Assembly (NCBI RefSeq): GCF_001552595.1
Contig: NZ_BCRM01000001.1
Span: 868,001 to 932,000 of the forward strand
Direction: 5' to 3'
DNA length: 64,000 bases
From: Rhodococcus erythropolis NBRC 15567
Lineage (GTDB): Bacteria; Actinomycetota; Actinomycetes; Mycobacteriales; Mycobacteriaceae
The position numbers and the translations under genes are program-made. Within the stretch, counting starts at the first letter, position 1; each line of letters begins with the position of its first letter. Below the pieces are notes generated by a model. It saw nothing but the letters and a program-made list of their open reading frames with translations, was not told the origin of the DNA and made no database searches. This document shows positions 1 through 8,199 of this stretch, one piece after another.

Positions 1-636
1 ACCGCGATGCTGGGGGAACGATGGCCGGACGCCTCGGTATCCGGTTTCGATTCGTCTCCCGAAATGGTGGCGCAGGCCCCGACAGACCTACCGGGAAACG
101 TCACCGTCGAGTTGGGGGACATCATGTCCTTCGATGTCACGGGTTACGACGTGGTCGTCAGTAACGCTGCATTGCAGTGGGTTCCGAGCCACCGTGAGCT
201 GATCGACCAGTGGGCGGACACCCTGGCATCCGGGTCGTGGCTGGCGTGGCAGGTTCCGGGAAACTTCGATGCACCGTCACATGCGCTCATGCGAAGCCTC
301 GCGGAGTCCGCGGAATGGAGCGAGCGACTGGGCGGCGTCCTACGCGGCCCGGAAGGCGTCGACAGTCCGGTTGCGTACGCGCAGCGTCTGCAGGAGCACG
401 GATTCGACGTCGACGCCTGGGAAACGACGTACGTACACGTGCTGGCCGGTGCCGATCCGGTGCTCGGATGGGTTCGGGGGACTGGACTTCGGCCGGTGCT
501 GGACGTTCTCGGCGAGGCCGACGCTCCGGAGTTCGAGCGCCAGTATTCGGATCTGCTGCGGGAGGCGTATCCCGCAACAGCCGCCGGAACGCTGTTTCCG
601 TTCCGGCGGGTGTTCTGCGTGGGACGCAAGCGGTAA
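1..636 (+). CDS. tam: trans-aconitate 2-methyltransferase, 5' end cut by window
   Basis: This SAM-dependent methyltransferase is expected to methylate trans-aconitate, an inhibitor of the citric acid cycle, in the cytoplasm. The visible frame is open from base 1 and ends with TAA at 634-636. The glycine-rich SAM motif I lies upstream of the window. What remains includes the post-I acidic strand (SGFDSSPEM), motif II (YDVVVSNAALQWVP) and a Tam-like C-terminal half. About 211 codons are visible, against roughly 255 for the family, so about 40 residues are missing. The gene converges on the osmoprotectant operon with only 27 bases between stops. The Tam assignment rests on resemblance; a related methyltransferase is possible. 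Confidence 0.75.
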   Translation, partial: TAMLGERWPDASVSGFDSSPEMVAQAPTDLPGNVTVELGDIMSFDVTGYDVVVSNAALQWVPSHRELIDQWADTLASGSWLAWQVPGNFDAPSHALMRSLAESAEWSERLGGVLRGPEGVDSPVAYAQRLQEHGFDVDAWETTYVHVLAGADPVLGWVRGTGLRPVLDVLGEADAPEFERQYSDLLREAYPATAAGTLFPFRRVFCVGRKR

Positions 637-663
637 CTACTCGGCTGTGCTGCGGTCCGCCGA

Positions 664-1659
664 TCACTCAGCGGTGACAAAACCTTCCGAGACCAGCCAG
701 TCGCGAGCCACGTCCGCCGGCTCCTTGCCGTCGACGTCGACCTGCCGGTTGAGCTCGGTCATCACCTCGTTGGTCAGTTTCTCCGAGATCGGCGCCATGA
801 CTTCGGCAACCTCCGGATGTGCTTCCGCGAAGTCCTTTTTCATGACCAACGCCGGATTGTATTTCGGGAAGAACTGCAGATCGTCTTCGAGCAGAACGAG
901 ATCGAGTGCGATGATGCGACCGTCGGTGGTGAACACCTCGCCGAACTTGCACTGATCGCTGTCGGCTGTCGCCTGGTAGATGATGCCGGTCTGCAGGATC
1001 TGGCGCTGGGCACGCGAGGCGTCGAAACCGTATTTCGCTGCCAGGCCGGGGTATCCGTCCTGGCGGACGTTGAACTCGGTCTCGACGCACGTCACCGCGG
1101 CGCCGGGATCGGATTCGACCAACTTCGCGTAGTCGGAAACCGTCTTGACGCCGGTCTTCTCAGCGGTCTCCTTGCTCATCGCCAATGCATACGTATTGTT
1201 CATCGGCGCCGGATCGGTCCACACCATGTCGTTCGCAGCAAGGTCCGCATCACGGACGGCCTCGAACTGCGCCTGCGAATCGGGAAGCGGAGTCTCGTTG
1301 CCGAGGTAGTTGATCCAGCCGGTCCCGGTGTACTCGTACGCAAGGTCGATCTGCCCGTTCAACTGTGCGTCACGGGTGCTGTTCGAGCCCTGGATGTTCG
1401 TGAGATCTCGAACATCTGCGCCCGCAGCGGCCATCGCGAATTCGATGACGTATCCGAGCACGATCTGCTCGGTGAAGTCCTTGGAGCCGACGGTCATCTT
1501 CACACCCTCGAGCTCAGGAACCGGCTCGATGCTGCCGGGGCCGACAGCCAGGGGCAGTGCGCCACCGGACTCGAGGCCACACGAAGCGACAAGTGTGAGG
1601 CCGATCGTGGCAACCGCGACTTTCCAGCCCCACGTTCTGGTGATCGAAGTCTTGGTCAT
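664..1659 (-). CDS. osmoprotectant ABC transporter substrate-binding lipoprotein
   Basis: This is the extracytoplasmic receptor of a glycine betaine/choline-type importer (ProX/OpuCC family), 331 residues. A lipoprotein signal is visible: a basic start, a hydrophobic stretch, and lipobox LVASC with Cys27 as the lipidated residue. The mature part opens with MTVGSKDFTEQIVLGYVIE, typical of the quaternary-amine receptor family. The ATG at 1657-1659 overlaps the permease stop by four bases (ATGA), which sets the start; frames reaching further upstream run into the permease gene. It is the last gene of a four-gene operon. Which osmolyte is bound cannot be told from sequence. Confidence 0.9.
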   Translation of the reverse strand: MTKTSITRTWGWKVAVATIGLTLVASCGLESGGALPLAVGPGSIEPVPELEGVKMTVGSKDFTEQIVLGYVIEFAMAAAGADVRDLTNIQGSNSTRDAQLNGQIDLAYEYTGTGWINYLGNETPLPDSQAQFEAVRDADLAANDMVWTDPAPMNNTYALAMSKETAEKTGVKTVSDYAKLVESDPGAAVTCVETEFNVRQDGYPGLAAKYGFDASRAQRQILQTGIIYQATADSDQCKFGEVFTTDGRIIALDLVLLEDDLQFFPKYNPALVMKKDFAEAHPEVAEVMAPISEKLTNEVMTELNRQVDVDGKEPADVARDWLVSEGFVTAE

Positions 1660-2474
1660 CGTAATCCCTTGGGCCCGAGATAAGTTTCGGCGAGCGCGCC
1701 GAGCCAGTCGATCAGCAAGGCCAACGACACCGCCAGTACGGCACCGACCACGAGGGTGACGTTGTCGCGGAGCTTGTATCCGGTGTCGATCAGAATGCCG
1801 AGTCCGCCGGCACTGACCAGGAAGCACAGCGTCGCGGTGCCGACTGCCAGAACGAGCGAAGTGCGCAGTCCTGCAAGGATGTACGGGACGGCCATCGGGA
1901 ATTCGAGTTGACGCAGGACCGTGAGCGAAGACATTCCCTGCCCGCGCCCGGCATCGATCAAGGTCTTGTCCACTTGCTGGTAGCCGAGGATGGTGTTGCG
2001 CAGCACCGGGAGCAGCGAATAGAACGCGATGGGAAACACGCCTATCCAGAAGCCCGTCGTTCTTGTTGCGAGATAGAACAGCACGAGCAGGCCGATGGCA
2101 GGCGCTGCGGCTCCGATGTTGGCTATTCCCACGAAGAACGGTGCCAATCGGGTGAATTTCGGCCTGGTCAGCAGGGTTCCGAGTGGAACCGCGATGGCGA
2201 CGACGATGATGACCACGGCGGCCGTGATCAGTACGTGCTGCCAGGTCAGTGTGACGATGTTGTCGAGATTGATGCTCGCCTTCTGCGTCGCGTTGAGATC
2301 TCGGCTGAATGCCCAGATCAACACGCCCGCAACCAGGATAAGGACGATGACCGGTTGCACATACAGTCGCATCCGTTCCGCACGGCGCGTGGCGGCGTTC
2401 TCGGCCGCACCCAGATCGGGGGCATCCGGTTCCATCTCAGGCGCGGAGACGCGCTCCTCTGTCGTGGCAGTCAT
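1656..2474 (-). CDS. osmoprotectant ABC transporter permease (ProW/OpuCB type)
   Basis: This is an inner-membrane permease for quaternary-amine osmolytes. After a roughly 40-residue hydrophilic N-terminus there are about six hydrophobic segments. The EAA-type loop appears as DKTLIDAGRGQGMSSLTVLRQLEFPMAVPYILAGLRTS, the usual coupling site for the ATPase. ATG at 2474 starts two bases after the ATPase stop and is preferred over an in-frame TTG at 2480. It overlaps the receptor gene by four bases. A second permease of the same family starts the operon, so the membrane part is probably a heterodimer. Confidence 0.88.
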   Translation of the reverse strand: MTATTEERVSAPEMEPDAPDLGAAENAATRRAERMRLYVQPVIVLILVAGVLIWAFSRDLNATQKASINLDNIVTLTWQHVLITAAVVIIVVAIAVPLGTLLTRPKFTRLAPFFVGIANIGAAAPAIGLLVLFYLATRTTGFWIGVFPIAFYSLLPVLRNTILGYQQVDKTLIDAGRGQGMSSLTVLRQLEFPMAVPYILAGLRTSLVLAVGTATLCFLVSAGGLGILIDTGYKLRDNVTLVVGAVLAVSLALLIDWLGALAETYLGPKGLR

Positions 2475-2476
2475 GT

Positions 2477-3688
2477 TCAACCCTCGACGTTCTCGGTGTC
2501 TGGCTCTTCGTCGTGGTCGTGCGCATGCTCCTCGCGCATCTCGGAGAGATGGCTGACCAGTGTGTCGATGGTGATGAGACCGACATACTCGCCACGCCGT
2601 CCGGTGACGACGGTGGACGCATTGCTTTCGGCGAGAAGAGCCTCCAAGGCATCCTGCAGGGTGGACTGGATGGACACGGCTTCGCCGATCTCGTTACCGA
2701 CACCTCGAAGCGTCGACGCATGGGCGAGGTGGCCGGGCGAGACCCAGCGAAGCGGCCGTCCACGCTGATCGAGAATCAAGGCCCACTTCCACTTACGCGC
2801 TGCGAGTGCGGTTCTCAAATCATCGACCGAATCGGTTTCGCGGGCGGTGAGGCACTGCTTGAGTTTGATCTGGCGCACGCGTGTCAGGGTCAGCTGCTTG
2901 AGCGAGGCGTCCGCCCCGACAAATCCCGCGACCATGTCGTTTGCGGGATTGGCGAGAATCGCCTCCGGAGTGTCGTACTGCATGATGCTGGACTGATTGC
3001 CCAGCACGGCAATACGGTCACCGAGTTTGACTGCCTCGTTGAAATCGTGAGTGACGAAGACGATGGTCTTACCCAACTCCGACTGCAGACGCATCAGTTC
3101 GTCCTGCAGCAGGCCGCGGGTGATCGGGTCGACGGCACCGAAAGGCTCGTCCATCAACAAGACAGGGGGATCGGCAGCCAGCGCCCGCGCCACGCCCACA
3201 CGCTGTTGCTGGCCACCGGACAACTGGCGAGGGTAGCGGTCGCGATAGGTATCGGGATCGAGGCCGACGAGGTCGAGCATCTCGTCGGTGCGAGCTGCGA
3301 TACGTTTCTTGTCCCAACCGATGAGGCCGGGCACCGTCGCGACGTTCTTCGCAATGGTGAAGTGCGGGAACAATCCTGCCTGCTGGATCGAGTAGCCGAT
3401 GCCGCGGCGAAGCTTGTCCGGGTCGATGGACAGCGCGTCCTTGCCGTCGATGGTGATCTTGCCCGAGGTGGGTTCGATCAGACGGTTGATCATGCGCATC
3501 GTCGTCGTCTTGCCGCAACCCGAAGGTCCGACGAAGACCACGATCTCACCGGCCGGAACAGTCAGTGAAACATTGTCCACCGCTGCAGCTTTCTGGCCTG
3601 GGTAACGCTTCGTCACGGATTCGAGAACAATCTCGACCCCGGATACCTTCTGATCTGCAGATACGTCAGACGGAATGGTTTCAGTCAT
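2477..3688 (-). CDS. osmoprotectant ABC transporter ATPase with CBS domains (ProV/OpuCA type)
   Basis: This ATPase powers the osmoprotectant importer. Walker A (GPSGCGKTT), the signature LSGGQQQRVGVARAL and Walker B with MDEPFGAVDP are intact. The stretch after about residue 250 resembles a CBS pair (one repeat reads ALLAESNASTVVTGRRGEYVGLI), which in this family senses ionic strength or cyclic dinucleotides. The C-terminus is acidic and His-rich (EEHAHDHDEEPD). The length of 403 residues is normal. The gene overlaps the upstream permease by four bases and sits in the order permease, ATPase, permease, receptor. Confidence 0.92.
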   Translation of the reverse strand: MTETIPSDVSADQKVSGVEIVLESVTKRYPGQKAAAVDNVSLTVPAGEIVVFVGPSGCGKTTTMRMINRLIEPTSGKITIDGKDALSIDPDKLRRGIGYSIQQAGLFPHFTIAKNVATVPGLIGWDKKRIAARTDEMLDLVGLDPDTYRDRYPRQLSGGQQQRVGVARALAADPPVLLMDEPFGAVDPITRGLLQDELMRLQSELGKTIVFVTHDFNEAVKLGDRIAVLGNQSSIMQYDTPEAILANPANDMVAGFVGADASLKQLTLTRVRQIKLKQCLTARETDSVDDLRTALAARKWKWALILDQRGRPLRWVSPGHLAHASTLRGVGNEIGEAVSIQSTLQDALEALLAESNASTVVTGRRGEYVGLITIDTLVSHLSEMREEHAHDHDEEPDTENVEG

Positions 3689-4332
3689 TGCAGCCCCTTC
3701 GAAGTAGTGAGACGACCGATGACGACGTAGATTCCGTCGAGAATCAGAGCCAGAATGACGATCAGTACGGTGCCGACCAGCGCTTGAGGAACAGCGTTCG
3801 GGCTACCGACACGCGAGAGTCCGGAGAAGATCAGGTTTCCCAGACCAGGACCCTTGGCGTACGCCGCGATGGCGAGGATGCCCATGAGCATCTGTGTGCT
3901 GACCCGCATGCCGGTGAGGATCGACGGCCACGCAATCGGCAGCTCGATTCGACTCAGAACATGCATGCGATTCATTCCGACACCGCGGGCTGCGTCCGTG
4001 ATCGCCGGGTTGACCGCATCCAGACCGATGATCGTGTTCCGAATGATCGGGAGCAGGGCATACAAGATCAACGCGGTGATCGTGGGAGCGACGCCGAGAC
4101 CGAGAATCGGAATGAGCAGTCCGAGGAGGGCGAATGAAGGAACCGTCAAGATCGTGCTGGCCAATGCCGTAGCGATGGAGGATCCCGCCGGGCTCCGGTA
4201 GACGAGTATGCCGATGATCACGGCGGCAATCGTCGCGATGATCACGGACTGGATAACTGCTGAAACATGTAGGTACGAGTCGGTCATCAATTGTTGTCGT
4301 CGTGCAACGACAAAATCCCATAGGGCGCCCAT
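3685..4332 (-). CDS. osmoprotectant ABC transporter permease (ProZ/OpuCD type)
   Basis: This is the first gene of the osmoprotectant operon and encodes a second, shorter permease of 215 residues with about six hydrophobic segments. The coupling loop is visible (NPAITDAARGVGMNRMHVLSRIELPIAWPSILTGMRVS). The ATG at 4332 (MGALWDFVVARRQQL) is chosen because the open frame further upstream reads through low-complexity leader sequence and would need a TTG start at 4473. The gene overlaps the ATPase start by four bases. Confidence 0.87.
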   Translation of the reverse strand: MGALWDFVVARRQQLMTDSYLHVSAVIQSVIIATIAAVIIGILVYRSPAGSSIATALASTILTVPSFALLGLLIPILGLGVAPTITALILYALLPIIRNTIIGLDAVNPAITDAARGVGMNRMHVLSRIELPIAWPSILTGMRVSTQMLMGILAIAAYAKGPGLGNLIFSGLSRVGSPNAVPQALVGTVLIVILALILDGIYVVIGRLTTSKGLQ

Positions 4333-4591
4333 ATTTCCGAACCCACTTTCTTCGGACTTCTGCTCGCTCGAACGTCTTCCCTCGACACCGACCGGCGCAC
4401 AAGGGCTTTCCCCGCAGCCTCCGTAGGCCGAGGGGTTTCCCTCGACTGTCGTCCAAAAACTGAGATACTGCAACTAATTCCGATTGCAGCGTGTCGGATG
4501 TTGTTCTGGACGTGAGATTTTGCGGGACGCGGGTAGGTACCCACTGCGTGCGGAGTTGAAACGTGCTGGAGACAGCAAACGCTCGAGACAG
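4333..4591 (-). promoter_or_regulatory. 5' leader and promoter region of the osmoprotectant operon
   Basis: This gene-free stretch of about 260 bases precedes the importer operon. It contains a perfect inverted repeat CTGCAA-N10-TTGCAG at 4468-4489, a plausible operator. On the minus strand the transcript would carry a hairpin at 4429-4444 (CGAGGG / CCCTCG, loop of four). The string GTCGAGGGAA occurs twice on that strand, at 4437-4446 and 4377-4386. No convincing sigma-A hexamer pair could be fixed. I could not match it to a known riboswitch. Confidence 0.45.
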
Positions 4592-4627
4592 CAATGCGGG
4601 AGGGCTCCGGAGAACCCTCCCGCATTG
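4592..4627 (-). terminator. hairpin terminator downstream of the nitroreductase
   Basis: A perfect 13-bp stem (CAATGCGGGAGGG at 4592-4604 and its complement at 4615-4627) with a 10-base loop begins 21 bases after the nitroreductase stop. There is no clear T-run, so it would be an L-shaped actinobacterial terminator. Confidence 0.75.
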
Positions 4628-4648
4628 TGGGAACTGTACGAGTCGGCC

Positions 4649-5269
4649 TCAGGCCCAGCTGAGCGCATCCTCATTGGACAGCCGCGGCAGACGGTCGAAC
4701 CACGGGTTCTCGCCGGGATGGCCGATGTTGACCACCAGGGTGGTCTTGAAGCGTCCGTCCGCGAAGAACTCGCCGTCGATGCCGTCGGCGTCGAAGCCGG
4801 CCATCGGGCCGGCGACCAGGCCCTGCGCCCGAATCGCGAGGATCACGTAACCAGCCTGCAGTGCGGCGTTGAACTTGCTGCTCGATGTGGCGGCAGCGTC
4901 GTCGGACTCGAAGTAATCCTTCATCTCCGGACGGATGGGGAACAGTGCCGGAATATGCTCGTAGAACTTGGTGTCAACGGCAAGAACCGCGACAGCAGGC
5001 GCCGATGCGGTCTTGGCCTTGTTGCCGTCGGACATGTGCTCGACGAGGCGCGCTTTGCCCTCCTCCGTACGCACGAACAGCACGCGCAGTGGATTGGTGT
5101 TGGCCGCGGTCGGTGCCCACTTCGCGAGCTCCCAGATCGCAGTCAGTTCGTCGTCGGTGACCGGTTCGTTGGAGAAGGAGTTTGCCGTGCGGGCTGCTGT
5201 GAAGAGCAGTTCACGGCCGGCTGCGTCGAGCTGCTGTGCGGTAAATGGGGTGGCTGCGTCGAGTGACAT
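4649..5269 (-). CDS. nitroreductase family protein, malonic semialdehyde reductase-like (RutE/HadB type)
   Basis: This is an FMN-dependent, NAD(P)H-using reductase of 206 residues. The N-terminal flavin-binding basic pattern, WAPTAANTNPLRVLFVRT, and the C-terminal GHPGENPWFDRLPRL resemble the RutE/HadB branch, which reduces malonic semialdehyde or related aldehydes or enones. A role in pyrimidine breakdown is not supported by the neighbours, so the substrate is open. The gene stands alone, ends in a strong hairpin, and has its own upstream region with a CTAG-N3-CTAG palindrome. Confidence 0.8.
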   Translation of the reverse strand: MSLDAATPFTAQQLDAAGRELLFTAARTANSFSNEPVTDDELTAIWELAKWAPTAANTNPLRVLFVRTEEGKARLVEHMSDGNKAKTASAPAVAVLAVDTKFYEHIPALFPIRPEMKDYFESDDAAATSSSKFNAALQAGYVILAIRAQGLVAGPMAGFDADGIDGEFFADGRFKTTLVVNIGHPGENPWFDRLPRLSNEDALSWA

Positions 5270-5391
5270 CGGTGGTTCCGTTTCCGTTGTAGCTCATCCG
5301 AGCGTTACCCGGTAAAGCTAGTTGCTAGTAAAAAGAAAGTACTTGGATACGGTAGCACCAGTCGTAGGGTTCAGCGCTGGGGAGTGACGAG
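5270..5391 (-). promoter_or_regulatory. nitroreductase upstream region with CTAG-N3-CTAG palindrome
   Basis: The gap between the nitroreductase start and the tandem-TetR stop contains an A/T-rich stretch and the palindrome CTAG-TTG-CTAG at 5318-5328, about 50 bases before the ATG. It is a candidate repressor site; no regulator is adjacent that obviously matches. Confidence 0.35.
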
Positions 5392-6597
5392 TCAGACCGT
5401 CTGGGTGGCGAGAATCCTCACCGCCAGATCCTCGATCGCGCACTGTCGTGATTCGAGTCGGACGCGCGTGAGGTCGTTGATCATGCTGATGGTTGCCAAC
5501 ACCGTCGCCCGTGCATCCGAGGTTTCGTTACCGAGCAGGTGTACCCACTCGTCGATGTACTCGCGTTGTGCAATGTGCGTCGAGGCCTGCGCTTCTTCGG
5601 GCAAGTTCGCTGTTTCTTCGATGAGAATGGCAATCGCGCTGTCAGGTGAGATCACCGAATTGGTGTACGAATGTACGACGCGGGCAATCGCGTCTTCCCG
5701 TGAGTCTGCGTTCCTCAAAGCCTGGACCAGGCCGAGCCGGAGTGTTTCGTTCCCGCGGGCCAGAATTGCTTGCAGCACTTCGGCTTTACTTCCGAAATGG
5801 GTGTAGATGCTCGAACTCGGAACACCGGCGGCGCTGCCGATGTCGTCCATTGTCACGGATCGGTAGCCGCGTTGATCGAACAGCGTGATTGCGGCGCCCA
5901 TCAAACTTTCGCGACGCGAAGTGTGGCTGAAGTTCGAAGTCGGCTGCGGCTGTGCCGCCGGCTCCTCGGGAAGGACCGGAGCGGTACGAACGACATCGAA
6001 CAACCTGGCTAACAGAGCCTCGAAGCGCTTTCGAGGAAGCGTCGTGCGGTGTCGAGCGGGGCTGAACGCGATACTGGTGAGTGCCCACCCCAGAACGACG
6101 GAATCGGGAACCGACAGGTCGGGACGCTCGTGTCGAAGGGCGACTGCGACCCGGCTCGTGACTTCCCGAACTCCGGCACGCGCCTCCGTTCTGCGCTCAG
6201 GGGTCAGGTTACGGGCCTCCTGATCGAAGAGAAGACTACGGAAGTTGTTGTCGAGTCCGTAACGAACCAGTGCCGTGAAGACCACCTTGGAATCGGTTCG
6301 ATCGACCTCGTCGAGGATCGCGAGGATCGAAGACGAGCCGTCGAGCATCGCCTGCGCGAGGAGTTCCTGCTTGTTCGGGAAGTGGCGGTACAGCGCGCCT
6401 GCGGTGATGCCCACCGCAGACGCGATGCCTTCCATGCTGACGTTGTGGTACCCCGAGCGGCCGAACTGTTCACGAGCCACGGTGATGATCTGCGCCTTGC
6501 GGTTGCGTGGGCGCAGCGTCTTCTTCGGGGTCGTTTTCGGCGTGGCCGGCCGGTCCGGCGAGGCCGCAGGTGTGCCGTCCGATGTATCGATCGTCAT
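5392..6597 (-). CDS. tandem TetR-family regulator with two complete HTH units
   Basis: This 401-residue repressor contains two full TetR modules in one chain. The first DNA-binding domain is at residues 34-80 (SMEGIASAVGITAGALYRHF) and the second at about 228-275 (TMDDIGSAAGVPSSSIYTHF). Each is followed by about 130 residues of helical ligand-type domain, and a Pro/Ala linker joins them. An ordinary TetR is about 200 residues. ATG at 6597 is chosen; the frame upstream reads into the synthetase gene's 3' end. It lies 25 bases after the acyl-CoA synthetase and is the last gene of the minus-strand catabolic operon, so it probably controls this operon and perhaps the divergent one, with an acyl-CoA as a likely effector. 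Confidence 0.88.
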   Translation of the reverse strand: MTIDTSDGTPAASPDRPATPKTTPKKTLRPRNRKAQIITVAREQFGRSGYHNVSMEGIASAVGITAGALYRHFPNKQELLAQAMLDGSSSILAILDEVDRTDSKVVFTALVRYGLDNNFRSLLFDQEARNLTPERRTEARAGVREVTSRVAVALRHERPDLSVPDSVVLGWALTSIAFSPARHRTTLPRKRFEALLARLFDVVRTAPVLPEEPAAQPQPTSNFSHTSRRESLMGAAITLFDQRGYRSVTMDDIGSAAGVPSSSIYTHFGSKAEVLQAILARGNETLRLGLVQALRNADSREDAIARVVHSYTNSVISPDSAIAILIEETANLPEEAQASTHIAQREYIDEWVHLLGNETSDARATVLATISMINDLTRVRLESRQCAIEDLAVRILATQTV

Positions 6598-6622
6598 GGG
6601 GCCCTCGAGGTCGGTGGCGTGG

Positions 6623-8170
6623 TCAGGTGATGGTGCTGGTTGCAAAGTCGGAGAACTGCCTGCGGAGTTCTCTCTTGAGTATCTTGCCAGCCGGGGACAC
6701 GGGCATTTGCTCGACGATGGTGATACTTCGCGGAGACTTGTAGCCGGCAATCAGCGTCTTCGAGTGTGCGCGGACTTCTTCGCACGTCAGAGACACCCCG
6801 GGACGCACGACCAGGACCGCGTGGACTCGCTCGCCGTACTGATCGTCTGGTACGCCGATCACAGCGCAGCTGATCACGTCCGGATGTGTGGCCAGCGCGT
6901 TTTCGACCTCCGTCGAATAGACGTTCTCGCCACCCGAGATGATCATGTCCTTGAGCCGATCCACGACGAAGAGATACCCGGCTTCGTCCATGTAGCCTCC
7001 GTCGCCGGTGTACAGCCAACCGTCGCGCAATGCCGATCGTGTTTCTTCCGGCCGATTCCAGTAGCCGCACATGATGTTGCCGCCGCGGGCGATGATTTCG
7101 CCGACCTCACCGCGAGGAAGCTCGTTTCCGTTCTCGTCGACCACCTGAATCTCGACGTGTCCCATCGGCCGACCGGCAGATTTCAGGCGGATCGCGTCGA
7201 CGTGATCTTCTGCGCTCAGGCTGGTGAGTCCGGGTCCGGCCTCGGTCATGCCGTACCCCTGCATGAAGGCTGCCTGCGGAAAAGCCTGTTGCGCTTGCCG
7301 AAGCAAGGTTTCGGAGATCGGGGAAGCACCGTACTGCACGGCCAGGATGCTGGACAGGTCCCGGTTCGTCCGGTCCGGATGACGAATCAGCATTTGAATC
7401 ATCGTGGGTACCAACAGCATCGACGTAACTTTGTGCTGCTCGATCAAGCGCAGTGCGGTGGCCGGTTCGAAACTTGGCTGAATCACCAACGTCGCCCCGA
7501 CAGTGTTACGACCGATCCAATTTGCCAGCGATGCAAGGTGAAACATCGGGGCGGTGATCAGAGCCAGGCCGTCGGTACCAGGCGTTCGATTACTGGCCAC
7601 TGCGCCGAGGCTCGACGTCACGAGGTTGGCGTGGGTGAGCATGACCCCCTTGGGGTGACCGCTGGTTCCGCCGGTATAGAAGATTCCGGCCAAGTGGTCG
7701 CCGCCGAGTCGCAGGTCCGGTGTGGGTTCGCTCGAGGCGATCAGATTCTCGTAGTCGAGAGCGCCGGCCGGCGTCGGCAGTTCGCCGGCATGTATCACTA
7801 CGGCGAGCTGTGGGAACAACACCCGTACCTCGTCGAGTAGCGGCAGAAAGGTGTCGTCGACGACCAGCACTCGTGTATCGGAATCGTCCAGCGCAAAAGC
7901 GATCTCGGCAGCGCTCCATCTGGTGTTGAGCGGATTGACAGCGCCTCCCATCCACCAGGTGGCAAAAAAGTACTCGTGATAGCGATCGGAGTTGAGCGAC
8001 AGTATCGCGACGCGATCGCCTACCTGCACACCGAGGTCACGGAAAGCGCCCGCAAGACGGGTTACTCTCCCGCCGACCTCGGCGCAGGTGCGGATACGGT
8101 CCCCACACACGGTCATGGGTTGGTCAGGGCGTTGCTGCATTGATCGTTGCAGAGACTGAGTCAAGTACAT
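6623..8170 (-). CDS. acyl-CoA synthetase (AMP-binding, FadD-like)
   Basis: This enzyme activates a carboxylic acid to its CoA thioester through an acyl-adenylate. The phosphate-binding loop YTGGTSGHPKGV, the adenylate motif (QGYGMTEAGPGL), GWLYTGDGGYMDEAGYLFVVDRLKD and a C-terminal lysine motif (PVSPAGKILKRELR) are all present over 515 residues. The start MYLTQSLQRS at 8170 aligns with the second synthetase of the cluster (MYLTQGLHRS at 14807), which supports it. The two are clear paralogues on opposite arms. Confidence 0.9.
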   Translation of the reverse strand: MYLTQSLQRSMQQRPDQPMTVCGDRIRTCAEVGGRVTRLAGAFRDLGVQVGDRVAILSLNSDRYHEYFFATWWMGGAVNPLNTRWSAAEIAFALDDSDTRVLVVDDTFLPLLDEVRVLFPQLAVVIHAGELPTPAGALDYENLIASSEPTPDLRLGGDHLAGIFYTGGTSGHPKGVMLTHANLVTSSLGAVASNRTPGTDGLALITAPMFHLASLANWIGRNTVGATLVIQPSFEPATALRLIEQHKVTSMLLVPTMIQMLIRHPDRTNRDLSSILAVQYGASPISETLLRQAQQAFPQAAFMQGYGMTEAGPGLTSLSAEDHVDAIRLKSAGRPMGHVEIQVVDENGNELPRGEVGEIIARGGNIMCGYWNRPEETRSALRDGWLYTGDGGYMDEAGYLFVVDRLKDMIISGGENVYSTEVENALATHPDVISCAVIGVPDDQYGERVHAVLVVRPGVSLTCEEVRAHSKTLIAGYKSPRSITIVEQMPVSPAGKILKRELRRQFSDFATSTIT

Positions 8171-8199
8171 GGGGACCGCTCCTTTCGGGAAACGTGAGG

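Noticed and set aside
4333-4473. N-terminal extension of the first osmoprotectant permease to a TTG at 4473
   Set aside because: The added residues are Gly/Ser/Arg-rich and lack the family pattern; the region looks like an untranslated leader.
4333-4591. c-di-AMP (ydaO) riboswitch before the osmoprotectant operon
   Set aside because: GGGAA-type segments are present, but the conserved ydaO core could not be laid out, so it is only listed as a possible structured leader.
6275-7840. Long plus-strand frame antisense to the tandem TetR and acyl-CoA synthetase genes
   Set aside because: It crosses two real genes on the other strand and has no domain content.
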